Source: Enterococcus mediterraneensis (GTDB lineage: Bacteria > Bacillota > Bacilli > Lactobacillales > Enterococcaceae). From it: a stretch of DNA of 64,000 bases. The DNA is taken from the NCBI RefSeq assembly GCF_900604485.1, contig NZ_UWOP01000001.1, positions 1,816,369-1,880,368 on the forward strand, given 5' to 3'. The notes under the pieces were generated by a model. It ran no database searches. It was given only the letters and a program-made list of their open reading frames with translations, and had not been told where the DNA came from. Of this stretch, positions 17,269 to 25,101 are shown piece after piece (positions within the stretch are counted from its first letter, which is position 1; each line of letters begins with the position of its first letter). A program made the position numbers and the translations under genes.

Positions 17269-18396
17269 ATGACTAATCTATTTCCGAATTATGCTCGCAA
17301 AGATTTTGAAATCGTTGAAGGTGTCGGCAGTTATTTGACAGACGACCAAGACCGACGCTATTTGGATTTTACCAGCGGGATCGGTGTCGTCAATTTGGGA
17401 TACGGCAATGAGGCTGTGGAGGACGCCTTGATCAGACAGGCGAAACGTTTGATGCACACCCCGAATCTTTATCAAAATCAACTCCAAGAAACTGTTGCCC
17501 ATGTTTTGGGAAAAGAAAATTATTCTGCCTATTTTTGTAATAGCGGTGCTGAAGCAATCGAAGCCGCGATCAAACTAGCTCGTAAAACTACCAATCGATC
17601 GAAAATCATTACCTTTGTTCAATCCTTTCACGGTCGAACTTATGGAGCCATGAGCGCCACAGGTCAAGCGGCGGTCCATCAAGGATTTGCTCCTCTTGTA
17701 CCGGATTTTGTTTATGTGGATTACAACGATAGGGATGGGATCGACCAGCAGATGGATCAAAATACAGCCGCAGTCATAGTAGAAGTCATCCAAGGAGAAG
17801 GCGGGATCATTTTAGCGGAGAAAGAGTGGCTGCAAGAGATCGAAAAACGTTGCCGTGAAACCGGAAGTCTGCTGATCATAGACGAGATCCAAACTGGTAT
17901 GGGACGGACTGGCAGTCTCTATGCTTTCCAACAAATGGATATTGAACCGGATATCTTTACTTTGGCGAAAGGTTTAGGCAATGGTTTTCCAGTCGGTGCG
18001 ATGCTTGGCAAACAGGAACTAGGAAAACACTTTGGTCCCGGCAGTCACGGCACAACATTCGGCGGCAATAAAATGGCGATGGCAGTCGCGGCGGAAGTCG
18101 TTCGTCAAATCGATCAATCCGAATTTTTGGAAGACGTTCAGAAAAAAGGAACATATCTGTTAGAAGCATTGAAAAAGATCGATTCGTCAAAAATCAAAGA
18201 GGTCCGCGGCAGAGGACTGATGATCGGTATCGAATTGCAGCAAGAATTTTCTGTTGAAGATATTATAAAAGATTTGGAAAAAGCCGGCTTGCTGACTTTA
18301 AAAGCCGGGCAAAATGTGTTACGCTTATTGCCACCATTGACGATCTCAATGAAGGAAATCGATGAAGGAATCGAAAAAATTAAAAAAGTTTTTTAA
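17269..18396 (+). CDS. argD: acetylornithine aminotransferase
   Basis: PLP-dependent class III aminotransferase of 375 aa. The PLP-lysine lies in FTLAKGLGNGFPVGAM near residues 235-250, and the cofactor aspartate in LLIIDEIQTGMGRTG near 202-216. I chose ATG 17269 over ATG 17263 because AGGAGG (17257-17262) abuts the earlier ATG and spaces correctly to the later one. It is the second and last gene of an argJ-argD unit; an ornithine aminotransferase role cannot be excluded from sequence. Confidence 0.9.
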   Translation: MTNLFPNYARKDFEIVEGVGSYLTDDQDRRYLDFTSGIGVVNLGYGNEAVEDALIRQAKRLMHTPNLYQNQLQETVAHVLGKENYSAYFCNSGAEAIEAAIKLARKTTNRSKIITFVQSFHGRTYGAMSATGQAAVHQGFAPLVPDFVYVDYNDRDGIDQQMDQNTAAVIVEVIQGEGGIILAEKEWLQEIEKRCRETGSLLIIDEIQTGMGRTGSLYAFQQMDIEPDIFTLAKGLGNGFPVGAMLGKQELGKHFGPGSHGTTFGGNKMAMAVAAEVVRQIDQSEFLEDVQKKGTYLLEALKKIDSSKIKEVRGRGLMIGIELQQEFSVEDIIKDLEKAGLLTLKAGQNVLRLLPPLTISMKEIDEGIEKIKKVF

Positions 18397-18483
18397 ATTG
18401 ATTTTTCAAAATTTTTTCACAAAAAAAATTCACATTTTATGGTAGGATATAAATAAGAATATTTACAGCAAAAAAACATTTGT

Positions 18484-18512
18484 TTGTAGTTTCTATCCAT
18501 ATTTAGTAAAAT
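18484..18512 (+). promoter_or_regulatory. probable promoter of the ireB operon
   Basis: TTGTAG (18484-18489) and TAAAAT (18507-18512) are separated by 17 bases, 40 bases upstream of the ireB start. Confidence 0.5.
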
Positions 18513-18551
18513 AGCACTTGGATAGAGGCACATAGAAAGAGGTGTAGAAAA

Positions 18552-18818
18552 TTGGGTTATACAGATGAAACGGTACGTTTTGATTTTGATGATAGCAGAA
18601 AAAAAGAAGTGAGCGAGACACTGGCGATCGTGTATCGTGCCTTGGAAGAAAAAGGGTACAATCCAATCAATCAAATCGTGGGTTATCTGCTTTCTGGAGA
18701 CCCGGCCTACATTCCTCGTTATCGAGACGCCCGTAATTTGATTCGTCGCCATGAGCGCGATGAAATTTTAGAAGTATTGATTCGCTATTATCTAGGGAAT
18801 CACGGGATCAGTTTATAA
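18552..18818 (+). CDS. ireB: IreB family regulatory protein (UPF0297/YrzL)
   Basis: 88-aa cytoplasmic protein beginning [14 protein letters not shown]. In Enterococcus faecalis, IreB is phosphorylated by the Ser/Thr kinase IreK on two N-terminal threonines and lowers intrinsic cephalosporin resistance. Thr4 and Thr7 are both present here. The start is TTG 18552 with AGAGGTG upstream. The stop overlaps the ruvX start (TAATG), and DUF1292 follows, the usual three-gene order in Bacilli. Confidence 0.93.
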   Translation: MGYTDETVRFDFDDSRKKEVSETLAIVYRALEEKGYNPINQIVGYLLSGDPAYIPRYRDARNLIRRHERDEILEVLIRYYLGNHGISL

Positions 18819-19249
18819 TGAGAATCATGGGATTAGACGTCGGCTCCAAAACGGTTGGGATCGCTGTCAGCGACCCCATGGGCTGGACTGCACAGGGTGT
18901 AGAGATCATTCGGATCAATGAAGAAAATGGCGAGTTTGGTTTTGAACGTTTAGGTGAATTAGTCGCTGAATATGAGGTGACTCAATTTGTCGTCGGACTG
19001 CCAAAAAACATGAACAATTCGATCGGACCGCGGGCGGAAGCTTCGATGGCTTACGGCGCAAAGATCGCTGAATTGTTTGATCTTCCCGTTGCTTATCAGG
19101 ATGAACGATTGACGACAGTACAAGCAGAACGAATGTTGGTAGAACAAGCTAACACTTCCAGAGCCAAGAGAAAAAAAGTTATCGACAAATTAGCGGCAGT
19201 GATGATCTTGCAAAATTATTTGGATGGCGCAAGCAAGAATCTGCTATAA
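18818..19249 (+). CDS. ruvX: putative pre-16S rRNA nuclease / Holliday junction resolvase YqgF (RuvX)
   Basis: 143-aa RNase H-fold nuclease. The first catalytic Asp is in [19 protein letters not shown], a glutamate follows in [13 protein letters not shown] context, and the last acid is in [15 protein letters not shown]. The family processes the 5' end of 16S rRNA and has been proposed to resolve Holliday junctions. Translation is coupled to ireB through a one-base overlap. Confidence 0.92.
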   Translation: MRIMGLDVGSKTVGIAVSDPMGWTAQGVEIIRINEENGEFGFERLGELVAEYEVTQFVVGLPKNMNNSIGPRAEASMAYGAKIAELFDLPVAYQDERLTTVQAERMLVEQANTSRAKRKKVIDKLAAVMILQNYLDGASKNLL

Positions 19250-19272
19250 ATGCAAAGAAAAGAGGAATTTAA

Positions 19273-19590
19273 ATGACTGAACATACCCACGATCACAACC
19301 ATGATCATGACCACGAAGGACATGAACACATCACATTGGTAGACGATCAAGGCAATGAAACACTTTATGAGATCCTTTTGACCGTTGACGGCCAAGAAGA
19401 ATTCGGACGTAATTACGTGCTGCTTTATCCAGCCGGCGCATCAGAAGATGAAGACGTTGAATTGCAAGCCTATGCCTATATCGAAAACGAAGACGGCACA
19501 GAAGGCGAATTGCAACAAATCGAAACCGAAGCTGAATGGGACATGATCGAAGAAGTTTTCAACACATTCATGGCGGAAGAAGAAGAATAG
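19273..19590 (+). CDS. DUF1292 protein (UPF0473, YrzB-like) with His-rich N-terminus
   Basis: 105-aa acidic protein. DUF1292 follows a short His/Asp-rich start ([18 protein letters not shown]) that could bind metal. It completes the conserved ireB-ruvX-yrzB set. The function of the family is unknown. AGAGGAA precedes ATG 19273, and a strong terminator follows the stop. Confidence 0.85.
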   Translation: MTEHTHDHNHDHDHEGHEHITLVDDQGNETLYEILLTVDGQEEFGRNYVLLYPAGASEDEDVELQAYAYIENEDGTEGELQQIETEAEWDMIEEVFNTFMAEEEE

Positions 19591-19603
19591 TCTTAAAATG
19601 ATG

Positions 19604-19640
19604 GCTGAACCCTTGAGAATAAGGGTTCAGCTTTTTTTTC
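19604..19640 (+). terminator. terminator of the ireB operon
   Basis: GCTGAACCCTT (19604-19614) pairs perfectly with AAGGGTTCAGC (19621-19631), followed by eight T. Confidence 0.9.
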
Positions 19641-19723
19641 GTTGAATACGAGAAGGATCACGAACACTATCATCGGCTTTGCTGACTAAAAACGTAGGAA
19701 CTATAGGATAGAGTGGGATAAAT

Positions 19724-19771
19724 AAGAGAAGCCGCTGCAAGTTTATTTCTTTGCTTGCAGCGGCTTCTCTT
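19724..19771 (-). terminator. terminator of the AraC-type regulator gene
   Basis: A perfect 18-bp inverted repeat (19724-19741 with 19754-19771), just past the stop of the minus-strand gene at 19800. Confidence 0.8.
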
Positions 19772-19799
19772 AATAGATACATGTCATTCTCTCAAAAAA

Positions 19800-20705
19800 T
19801 CAGGTCGTCCAGGAAACTGCTGTTTGTTTTTCCAATTGTTTTTTCAAGGTATCTAAAGAAATATCTTTGAAATTTTCATTTCTCATCCGTTTACGATAGT
19901 TTGTCGCCGTCTCTCCGGTACTTTTTTTGAACATACGGCTAAATACGACTAAACTGTTGAATCCTACTTGATAAGCAATGCTTTCTACAGAGTCATTAGT
20001 TAGAGAAAGGAGAAACGCTCCCCGGTTGATCCGTACACCGATCAAATATTCTTTGATGCTTGTTCCCATATAATTGCTGAACACACGTGATAAATGACTG
20101 CGGTTGACAGATAAGTGCTGGGCGATTTCTTCAACTGATAAGTTTTCCGCATAATGTTCTTCGATATATTTGACGGTTTCAACAGCTAAAGAGGAATGGA
20201 CCTTTGGGATACCGCCGCTGATCTTGCCGCCATCTTTTAAAAGAACCGCTAAAAAACGATAGGTCAATGCAGTTAATTGCAGTTCACTTTCTAGATTCTC
20301 TTCGGTCTCTTTCATACATTCCACAATAATATCGACATATTTTTGTATATTAGAAGAAATCATCGTATATTGGTCTTCTTTGAAAAGTGAGCGCCGAATG
20401 ATTTCTTCCGCAGCTGAGCCGCCAAAAGAAAGCCAGCAATACATCCACGGGTCTTCTCCGTCTGCCAAGTAAAAGTTTGAATCGCCAGGACGGATCAAGA
20501 ACAGATCACCTTTTTTTAATTGGAATTGTTGGTTTTTTACATGATAAGAGCCTTTGCCTTCCATAACGATATGCAAAATATAGTTGTTTCGGATTGCAGG
20601 ACCAAAAGAATGAAAGGGCATTGTTTTAGAGAACCCGCAAAAGTCAAAGTATAATTCTTTTTCCAATTGTTGCGGCTCTTTTTTTAAGAAAATCGATTGT
20701 TCCAT
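19800..20705 (-). CDS. AraC family transcriptional regulator
   Basis: 301-aa regulator. An N-terminal cupin sugar-sensing domain (about 15-150) is followed by two C-terminal AraC helix-turn-helix motifs, including VEEIAQHLSVNRSHLSRVFS and SIAYQVGFNSLVVFSRMFKK. ATG 20705 is chosen over an earlier in-frame ATG (20738) because GAAGGAGTG precedes it. It is divergent from the GPH transporter-galM-galK genes, so it probably controls them in response to galactose or a galactoside, which is inferred from position. Confidence 0.88.
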   Translation of the reverse strand: MEQSIFLKKEPQQLEKELYFDFCGFSKTMPFHSFGPAIRNNYILHIVMEGKGSYHVKNQQFQLKKGDLFLIRPGDSNFYLADGEDPWMYCWLSFGGSAAEEIIRRSLFKEDQYTMISSNIQKYVDIIVECMKETEENLESELQLTALTYRFLAVLLKDGGKISGGIPKVHSSLAVETVKYIEEHYAENLSVEEIAQHLSVNRSHLSRVFSNYMGTSIKEYLIGVRINRGAFLLSLTNDSVESIAYQVGFNSLVVFSRMFKKSTGETATNYRKRMRNENFKDISLDTLKKQLEKQTAVSWTT

Positions 20706-20875
20706 ATATATCACTCCTTCTTTAGTATAATGCAACAAAAAGTTAAATAAAAGTCACAGAAGGATATTAAAAAGAAAAGGACTTCTTGTTAAATTTAAGT
20801 CATTAAAAGATATGCGTTATTTATTGTAACCGTTTTATCATTTGTCATTTATTGAAGAGGGAAGGTATATAGATT
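20706..20875. promoter_or_regulatory. divergent control region between the AraC regulator and the galactose genes
   Basis: An A/T-rich 170-base region that must hold both promoters and the regulator's sites. TGTAACCG (20825-20832) followed by TTTTATCA resembles a catabolite-responsive element in its left half only. I cannot place promoters with confidence. Confidence 0.4.
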
Positions 20876-22330
20876 ATGAGAAACAAAATGATCCAACGTG
20901 TGTCCTACGCTTTAGGCGCTTTTGGGCACGATACATTCTATGTTACATTGAGCACTTATTTTATGGTATTCGTTACAAGTCAGATGTTTGCAGGTGCAGA
21001 TAAAGCAACGAATGCTAGAATGATTGCCACAGTCACAAGTTTGGTAGTGGGTATCCGTTTAGTTGAAATTATTTTTGATCCTTTGATTGGCGGGATCATC
21101 GACAATACACGAACGAAATACGGTAAGTTCAAACCATGGTTAGTTATTGGCGGTGTGGTCAGTTCCGTACTTCTTGTAGCGATCTTTACTAATTTCTTTG
21201 GACTAGCTACTCACAACACGACTTTATTTATTGTATTATTTGCAATCGTTTTCGTATTATTAGACAGCTTTTATTCATTCAAAGATATTGCTTTTTGGTC
21301 CATGATTCCGGCATTGAGTACTGAAACAAAAGAACGCGAAAAATTCGCGACATTCGCTCGTTTTGGTTCATCTCTGGGAGCAAATGGTACTACTCTAGTG
21401 GTCGTACCTATCGTTACTTTCTTTACTTACCTTGTTACTCATAAACATATTGAAGGCGCTTCAGGCTGGTTTTGGTTTGGTGTGATCGCAGCGGTTATTT
21501 CAGGTGGTACTGCTATTATTACCGCTCTAGGTACAAAAGAAGTCGACACGGCGATTCGTCAGCAAAATGAAAAAGCTGGGATCAAAGATGTCTTCAAAGC
21601 AATCGCTCAAAATGATCAGTTGATGTGGCTTGCACTTGCTTATATCGCTTATGCGATCGCTAATGTGGCAACTACCGCTGTATTGTTCTACTTTTTCAAA
21701 TACGTTCTTGGTCAACCAACTGAATTTTGGATCGTAGGTCTTGTTGCAGCTTTGCTTGGATTGATAGCGGTTCCGTTATTCCCTGTTCTTACGCGGGTCA
21801 TTTCCCGCCGTTATGTATATCTTGGAGGAATCGCAATGATGACTTCCTCTTACTTGTTCTTTACGATCGCAGGTTCAAGTCTGCCAATCGTTATTGTAGG
21901 ATTAGTCTTGTTTTACTTCCCACAACAGTTGATTTTCTTATCTGCTTTGATGACTATCACAGACTCTGTTGAATACGGACAATGGAAAAACGGCATCCGC
22001 AATGAAGCAGTCACTTTGTCGATCCGACCTTTACTGGATAAAATCGCCGGTGCTTTGTCTAATGGGATCGTAGGTTTTGTCGCTATTGCTTCTGGGATGA
22101 CAGGTAATGCTACCGCTGCTGATATCACGGCTCACGGAGTAGAGACATTCAAGGCTTACGCATTCTACGCTCCAGCGGCTTTGATGATTTTTTCAGCAAT
22201 CATTTTTGCTTGGAAGATTACATTGACAGAGAAAAAACATGCACAGATCGTGGAAGAATTAGAAAATAAATTGGCACCGGCTGATACAGCGGAAGATGAA
22301 CTTCATGATGCAGTCGTTCCTTCACATTAA
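20876..22330 (+). CDS. GPH-family sugar:cation symporter
   Basis: 484-aa membrane protein with about twelve helices, of the glycoside-pentoside-hexuronide (LacS/GalP/MelB) family. Family features include LVEIIFDPLIGGIIDNTRTKYGKFKPW near residues 57-85. The IIA-like regulatory tail seen in LacS is absent, so it is a plain symporter. The next two genes are galM and galK, which suggests galactose or a galactoside as substrate. No galactosidase gene is next to it. Confidence 0.85.
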   Translation: MRNKMIQRVSYALGAFGHDTFYVTLSTYFMVFVTSQMFAGADKATNARMIATVTSLVVGIRLVEIIFDPLIGGIIDNTRTKYGKFKPWLVIGGVVSSVLLVAIFTNFFGLATHNTTLFIVLFAIVFVLLDSFYSFKDIAFWSMIPALSTETKEREKFATFARFGSSLGANGTTLVVVPIVTFFTYLVTHKHIEGASGWFWFGVIAAVISGGTAIITALGTKEVDTAIRQQNEKAGIKDVFKAIAQNDQLMWLALAYIAYAIANVATTAVLFYFFKYVLGQPTEFWIVGLVAALLGLIAVPLFPVLTRVISRRYVYLGGIAMMTSSYLFFTIAGSSLPIVIVGLVLFYFPQQLIFLSALMTITDSVEYGQWKNGIRNEAVTLSIRPLLDKIAGALSNGIVGFVAIASGMTGNATAADITAHGVETFKAYAFYAPAALMIFSAIIFAWKITLTEKKHAQIVEELENKLAPADTAEDELHDAVVPSH

Positions 22331-22345
22331 GAAAGGATCTTGAAA

Positions 22346-23377
22346 ATGAAGATTACAGAAAAAGACTTTGGTCAAGGGTATCATTTGATAACCTTGGAAA
22401 ACAAAAATAAACTGGTACTTTCTGTCTCTGATTTAGGTGCTAGGATCGTTAGTTTGAAATCAAATGATCAAGAATTGGTTTTGGGATTTGGTACCGCTGA
22501 AGAATATATCGAAAAAGATCCGTATATCGGCGCTTCTATCGGCCGTACAGCGGGAAGAATCGAAAATGGACGCTTTTCGCTTAATGACAGAAACTACCAA
22601 TTAATGACAGATCCTGAAACAGGACATACTCTGCATGGCGGTTCTCCCGGATTTGAATTGAAGAAATGGTCTTATGTTATTTTGAATGGCGAAAACGAGT
22701 ATTCTGTCATTTTTACTACTTCCAGTCACGACAATGAACACGGTTTTCCAGGTACATTGGATGTCGAAGTCCGCTATACATTAACACAAGATAATATTTG
22801 GCGAGTAACTACTCGTGGAATCAGTGATCGAGATACGTTGTTCAATCCGACAAACCACGTTTACTTCAACTTGAATGGCGATCCTTCGCAACCGATCGAT
22901 CAGCATGAACTTTGGCTGAACAGTGAAGCTTACGCTCCTTTACGAGCAGACAGCATTCCTATCGGTGTAAAAGAAAACACGGCAGGAACGGCTTTTGACT
23001 TTCAAACGTCTAAAAAGATGGAAACGGTTTTTGCCAGTGATTTTGAACAAAAAGTGCTCGTCGATGGTATCGATCATCCATTTTTCTTAAAAGAAACTGG
23101 ACTGGATAAACCAGCTTCCCGTCTAACCAGTCCAGATAAAAAAATCCAAATTGAGGTAGCCACAGATGCTTCCAGCGTTGTTGTTTTCACTGCGAATTTT
23201 GGAACAGAAACTCCCGAAATGCACGGTAGAAAGCTGGTTCATCACGGCGGTATCACATTTGAAACTCAAACAGCACCAGGGGCAGAGCAGTTTCCGGCAT
23301 TTGGTTCGATTCATTTAAAAGCCGGCATACCTTTTGAAACGAAAACGGAATTCAAAATCAAAACAAGAGAGGAATAA
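22346..23377 (+). CDS. galM: aldose 1-epimerase (galactose mutarotase)
   Basis: Converts beta- to alpha-galactose for galactokinase. The 343-aa product shows the family residues: Arg in SIGRTAGRIENGRF, His in TNHVYFNLNG, and a Glu in THGGITFETQTAPGAEQ-like context near the C-terminus. ATG 22346 is chosen over TTG 22340 because GAAAGGAT sits eight bases before it. It lies 15 bases after the transporter stop. Confidence 0.92.
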   Translation: MKITEKDFGQGYHLITLENKNKLVLSVSDLGARIVSLKSNDQELVLGFGTAEEYIEKDPYIGASIGRTAGRIENGRFSLNDRNYQLMTDPETGHTLHGGSPGFELKKWSYVILNGENEYSVIFTTSSHDNEHGFPGTLDVEVRYTLTQDNIWRVTTRGISDRDTLFNPTNHVYFNLNGDPSQPIDQHELWLNSEAYAPLRADSIPIGVKENTAGTAFDFQTSKKMETVFASDFEQKVLVDGIDHPFFLKETGLDKPASRLTSPDKKIQIEVATDASSVVVFTANFGTETPEMHGRKLVHHGGITFETQTAPGAEQFPAFGSIHLKAGIPFETKTEFKIKTREE

Positions 23378-23383
23378 AGCATC

Positions 23384-24571
23384 ATGGAGATCAAAAAAAG
23401 TTTAAACACAAAATTTGCCGAAATCTTCGGTCCAAAACAAACCACGCAATACTTCTCGCCAGGCCGTATCAATTTGATCGGCGAACATACGGATTATAAT
23501 GGCGGACACGTTTTCCCAGCATCTATCACTTACGGAACCCAAGGAGTGGCAGGTCCTCGAAAGGATGACAAAGTATTAGTTTACTCCACAAATTTTGAGG
23601 ATGTCGGTGTTGTTAGCTTTACTCTAGATGAATTAGCCTACAATAAAAAAGCAAATTGGGCGAATTATGTAAAAGGAATGATTGTAAAATTAAAAGAAGC
23701 TGGTCATCCGATCAATCATGGATTTGAACTATTGGTTGAAGGAACGATTCCTAACGGCGCAGGGCTTTCCAGCAGTGCTTCTTTGGAATTATTAGTCGGT
23801 GTCGTATTAGAAGATCTGTTTGATTTAAACACGGATCGTTTAGAGTTGGTCCAAACTGGTAAAAAAGTAGAAAATGAATTTATCGGTGTCAATTCTGGTA
23901 TTATGGATCAATTTGCTATCGGTTTTGGCGAGTTGGATCACGCAATTTTATTAGATACAAATACATTGAAATATGAAATGGTTCCTGTGAAATTAGATGG
24001 TTATGCTATTGTCATCATGAATACGAATAAACGGCGAGAATTAGCAGATTCAAAATACAACGAACGCCGCAGCGAATGTGAAGAGGCCTTAGCGCGTTTA
24101 CAAAAAACACTAGACATTTCCTCTTTAGGAGATCTGGATGAAGAAGAATTTGAAGCAAATATCGCTCAAATCGGTGATGATACATTGATACGCAGAGCAC
24201 GGCACGCTGTTTCTGAGAACCAACGGACGCTGAAGGCAAAAGCTGAATTGGAAGCGGGAAATCTGGAAGCGTTCGGACAACTGCTGAATGACTCCCACTA
24301 CTCTCTGCGCTATGATTATGAAGTAACCGGCATCGAATTGGATACATTAGTGGACGCTGCCCAACAACAAGAAGGCGTCTTAGGCGCACGAATGACAGGT
24401 GCCGGATTTGGCGGCTGCGCGATCGCGCTTGTCAAAGAAGAAAACATCCCTGTCTTCAAAAACAATGTCTATGATGAATACATGAAAGTCGTAGGTTATG
24501 CTCCGGAATTTTACGTTGCGCATATCGGAAACGGAACTACAAAAATCGATCCGGAAACTGTTGGAGTTTAA
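23384..24571 (+). CDS. galK: galactokinase
   Basis: Phosphorylates alpha-D-galactose at C1, the first committed Leloir step. The 395-aa product has the galactokinase signature PGRINLIGEHTDYNGGHVFP near residues 25-44, the GHMP ATP motif PNGAGLSSSASLE near 122-134, and GARMTGAGFGGCAIAL near 335-350. galE and galT, usually in the same cluster, are not found downstream; the next unit is the his leader. No clear terminator follows galK. Confidence 0.94.
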   Translation: MEIKKSLNTKFAEIFGPKQTTQYFSPGRINLIGEHTDYNGGHVFPASITYGTQGVAGPRKDDKVLVYSTNFEDVGVVSFTLDELAYNKKANWANYVKGMIVKLKEAGHPINHGFELLVEGTIPNGAGLSSSASLELLVGVVLEDLFDLNTDRLELVQTGKKVENEFIGVNSGIMDQFAIGFGELDHAILLDTNTLKYEMVPVKLDGYAIVIMNTNKRRELADSKYNERRSECEEALARLQKTLDISSLGDLDEEEFEANIAQIGDDTLIRRARHAVSENQRTLKAKAELEAGNLEAFGQLLNDSHYSLRYDYEVTGIELDTLVDAAQQQEGVLGARMTGAGFGGCAIALVKEENIPVFKNNVYDEYMKVVGYAPEFYVAHIGNGTTKIDPETVGV

Positions 24572-24673
24572 TAGGATATTACTGATTGCAGTAGATGTTA
24601 GAAGGGGAAAACAAAAGCAGCTATCAATTTCTTGGTTTATTAAAAAAATATTCCGAAAATTAAAAAACACCCA

Positions 24674-24702
24674 TTGACAAAAGAAATTTATCGTTGTAAA
24701 TT
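24674..24702 (+). promoter_or_regulatory. promoter of the histidine operon
   Basis: Consensus TTGACA (24674-24679), a 17-base spacer and TAAATT (24697-24702), located just upstream of the T-box leader. Confidence 0.75.
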
Positions 24703-24754
24703 AATGTCAATCTAATAAATAAGACATCGAAAAGAAGAGTAATTATCAGAATGT

Positions 24755-25078
24755 TTTAAGAGAGTCTCTGGTTGGTGAGAAGAGGCAGCGGAAGATAATG
24801 AAACACATCTTAGAGTCGGCTTTCTGAAAAGAGTAAGAGAGTCCGGGCGGCCCGTTACAGCCTCGGTCATTGATAGATGACTTGATAAGGTCAGTTTTCC
24901 GCAAGGAGCTGATGAAAAAAGGTGGAACCACGTAAATTACGTCCTTTGGTCGATACGATCAAAGGACTTTTTTTACTTTCAATGACCGAATGAGGTCTAT
25001 TTCGCGAGGAGTAGATAAATAGAGGTGGGATCACGCGTACACGTCCTCTGGCAAGTAATTGCCGGAGGGCTTTTTTTT
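24755..25078 (+). promoter_or_regulatory. T-box leader (His specifier) with two antiterminator/terminator modules
   Basis: A tRNA-sensing leader upstream of the his operon. Stem I contains the GGTTGGTGAGAAG-type apical segment, and the specifier loop reads GAAACACATC with CAC (His) at 24804-24806. The first T-box AGGTGGAACCACG (24920-24932) is followed by terminator GTCCTTTG/CAAAGGAC and seven T (24941-24974). A second T-box AGGTGGGATCACG (25023-25035) has its own terminator CCTCTGGCAA/TTGCCGGAGG and eight T (25045-25078). Only one Stem I and one specifier are visible, so the decision module alone is duplicated. Confidence 0.9.
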
Positions 25079-25101
25079 ATGAAAAAAGGAGAGTGGAGCA
25101 A

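Noticed and set aside
20825-20840. catabolite-responsive element upstream of the GPH transporter
   Set aside because: Only the left half (TGTAACCG) fits; the right half is shifted by two bases, so I do not call it a site.
24920-25078. two independent tandem T-box riboswitches
   Set aside because: Only one Stem I and one specifier codon are visible; the second copy holds only the stem III-like, antiterminator and terminator part.
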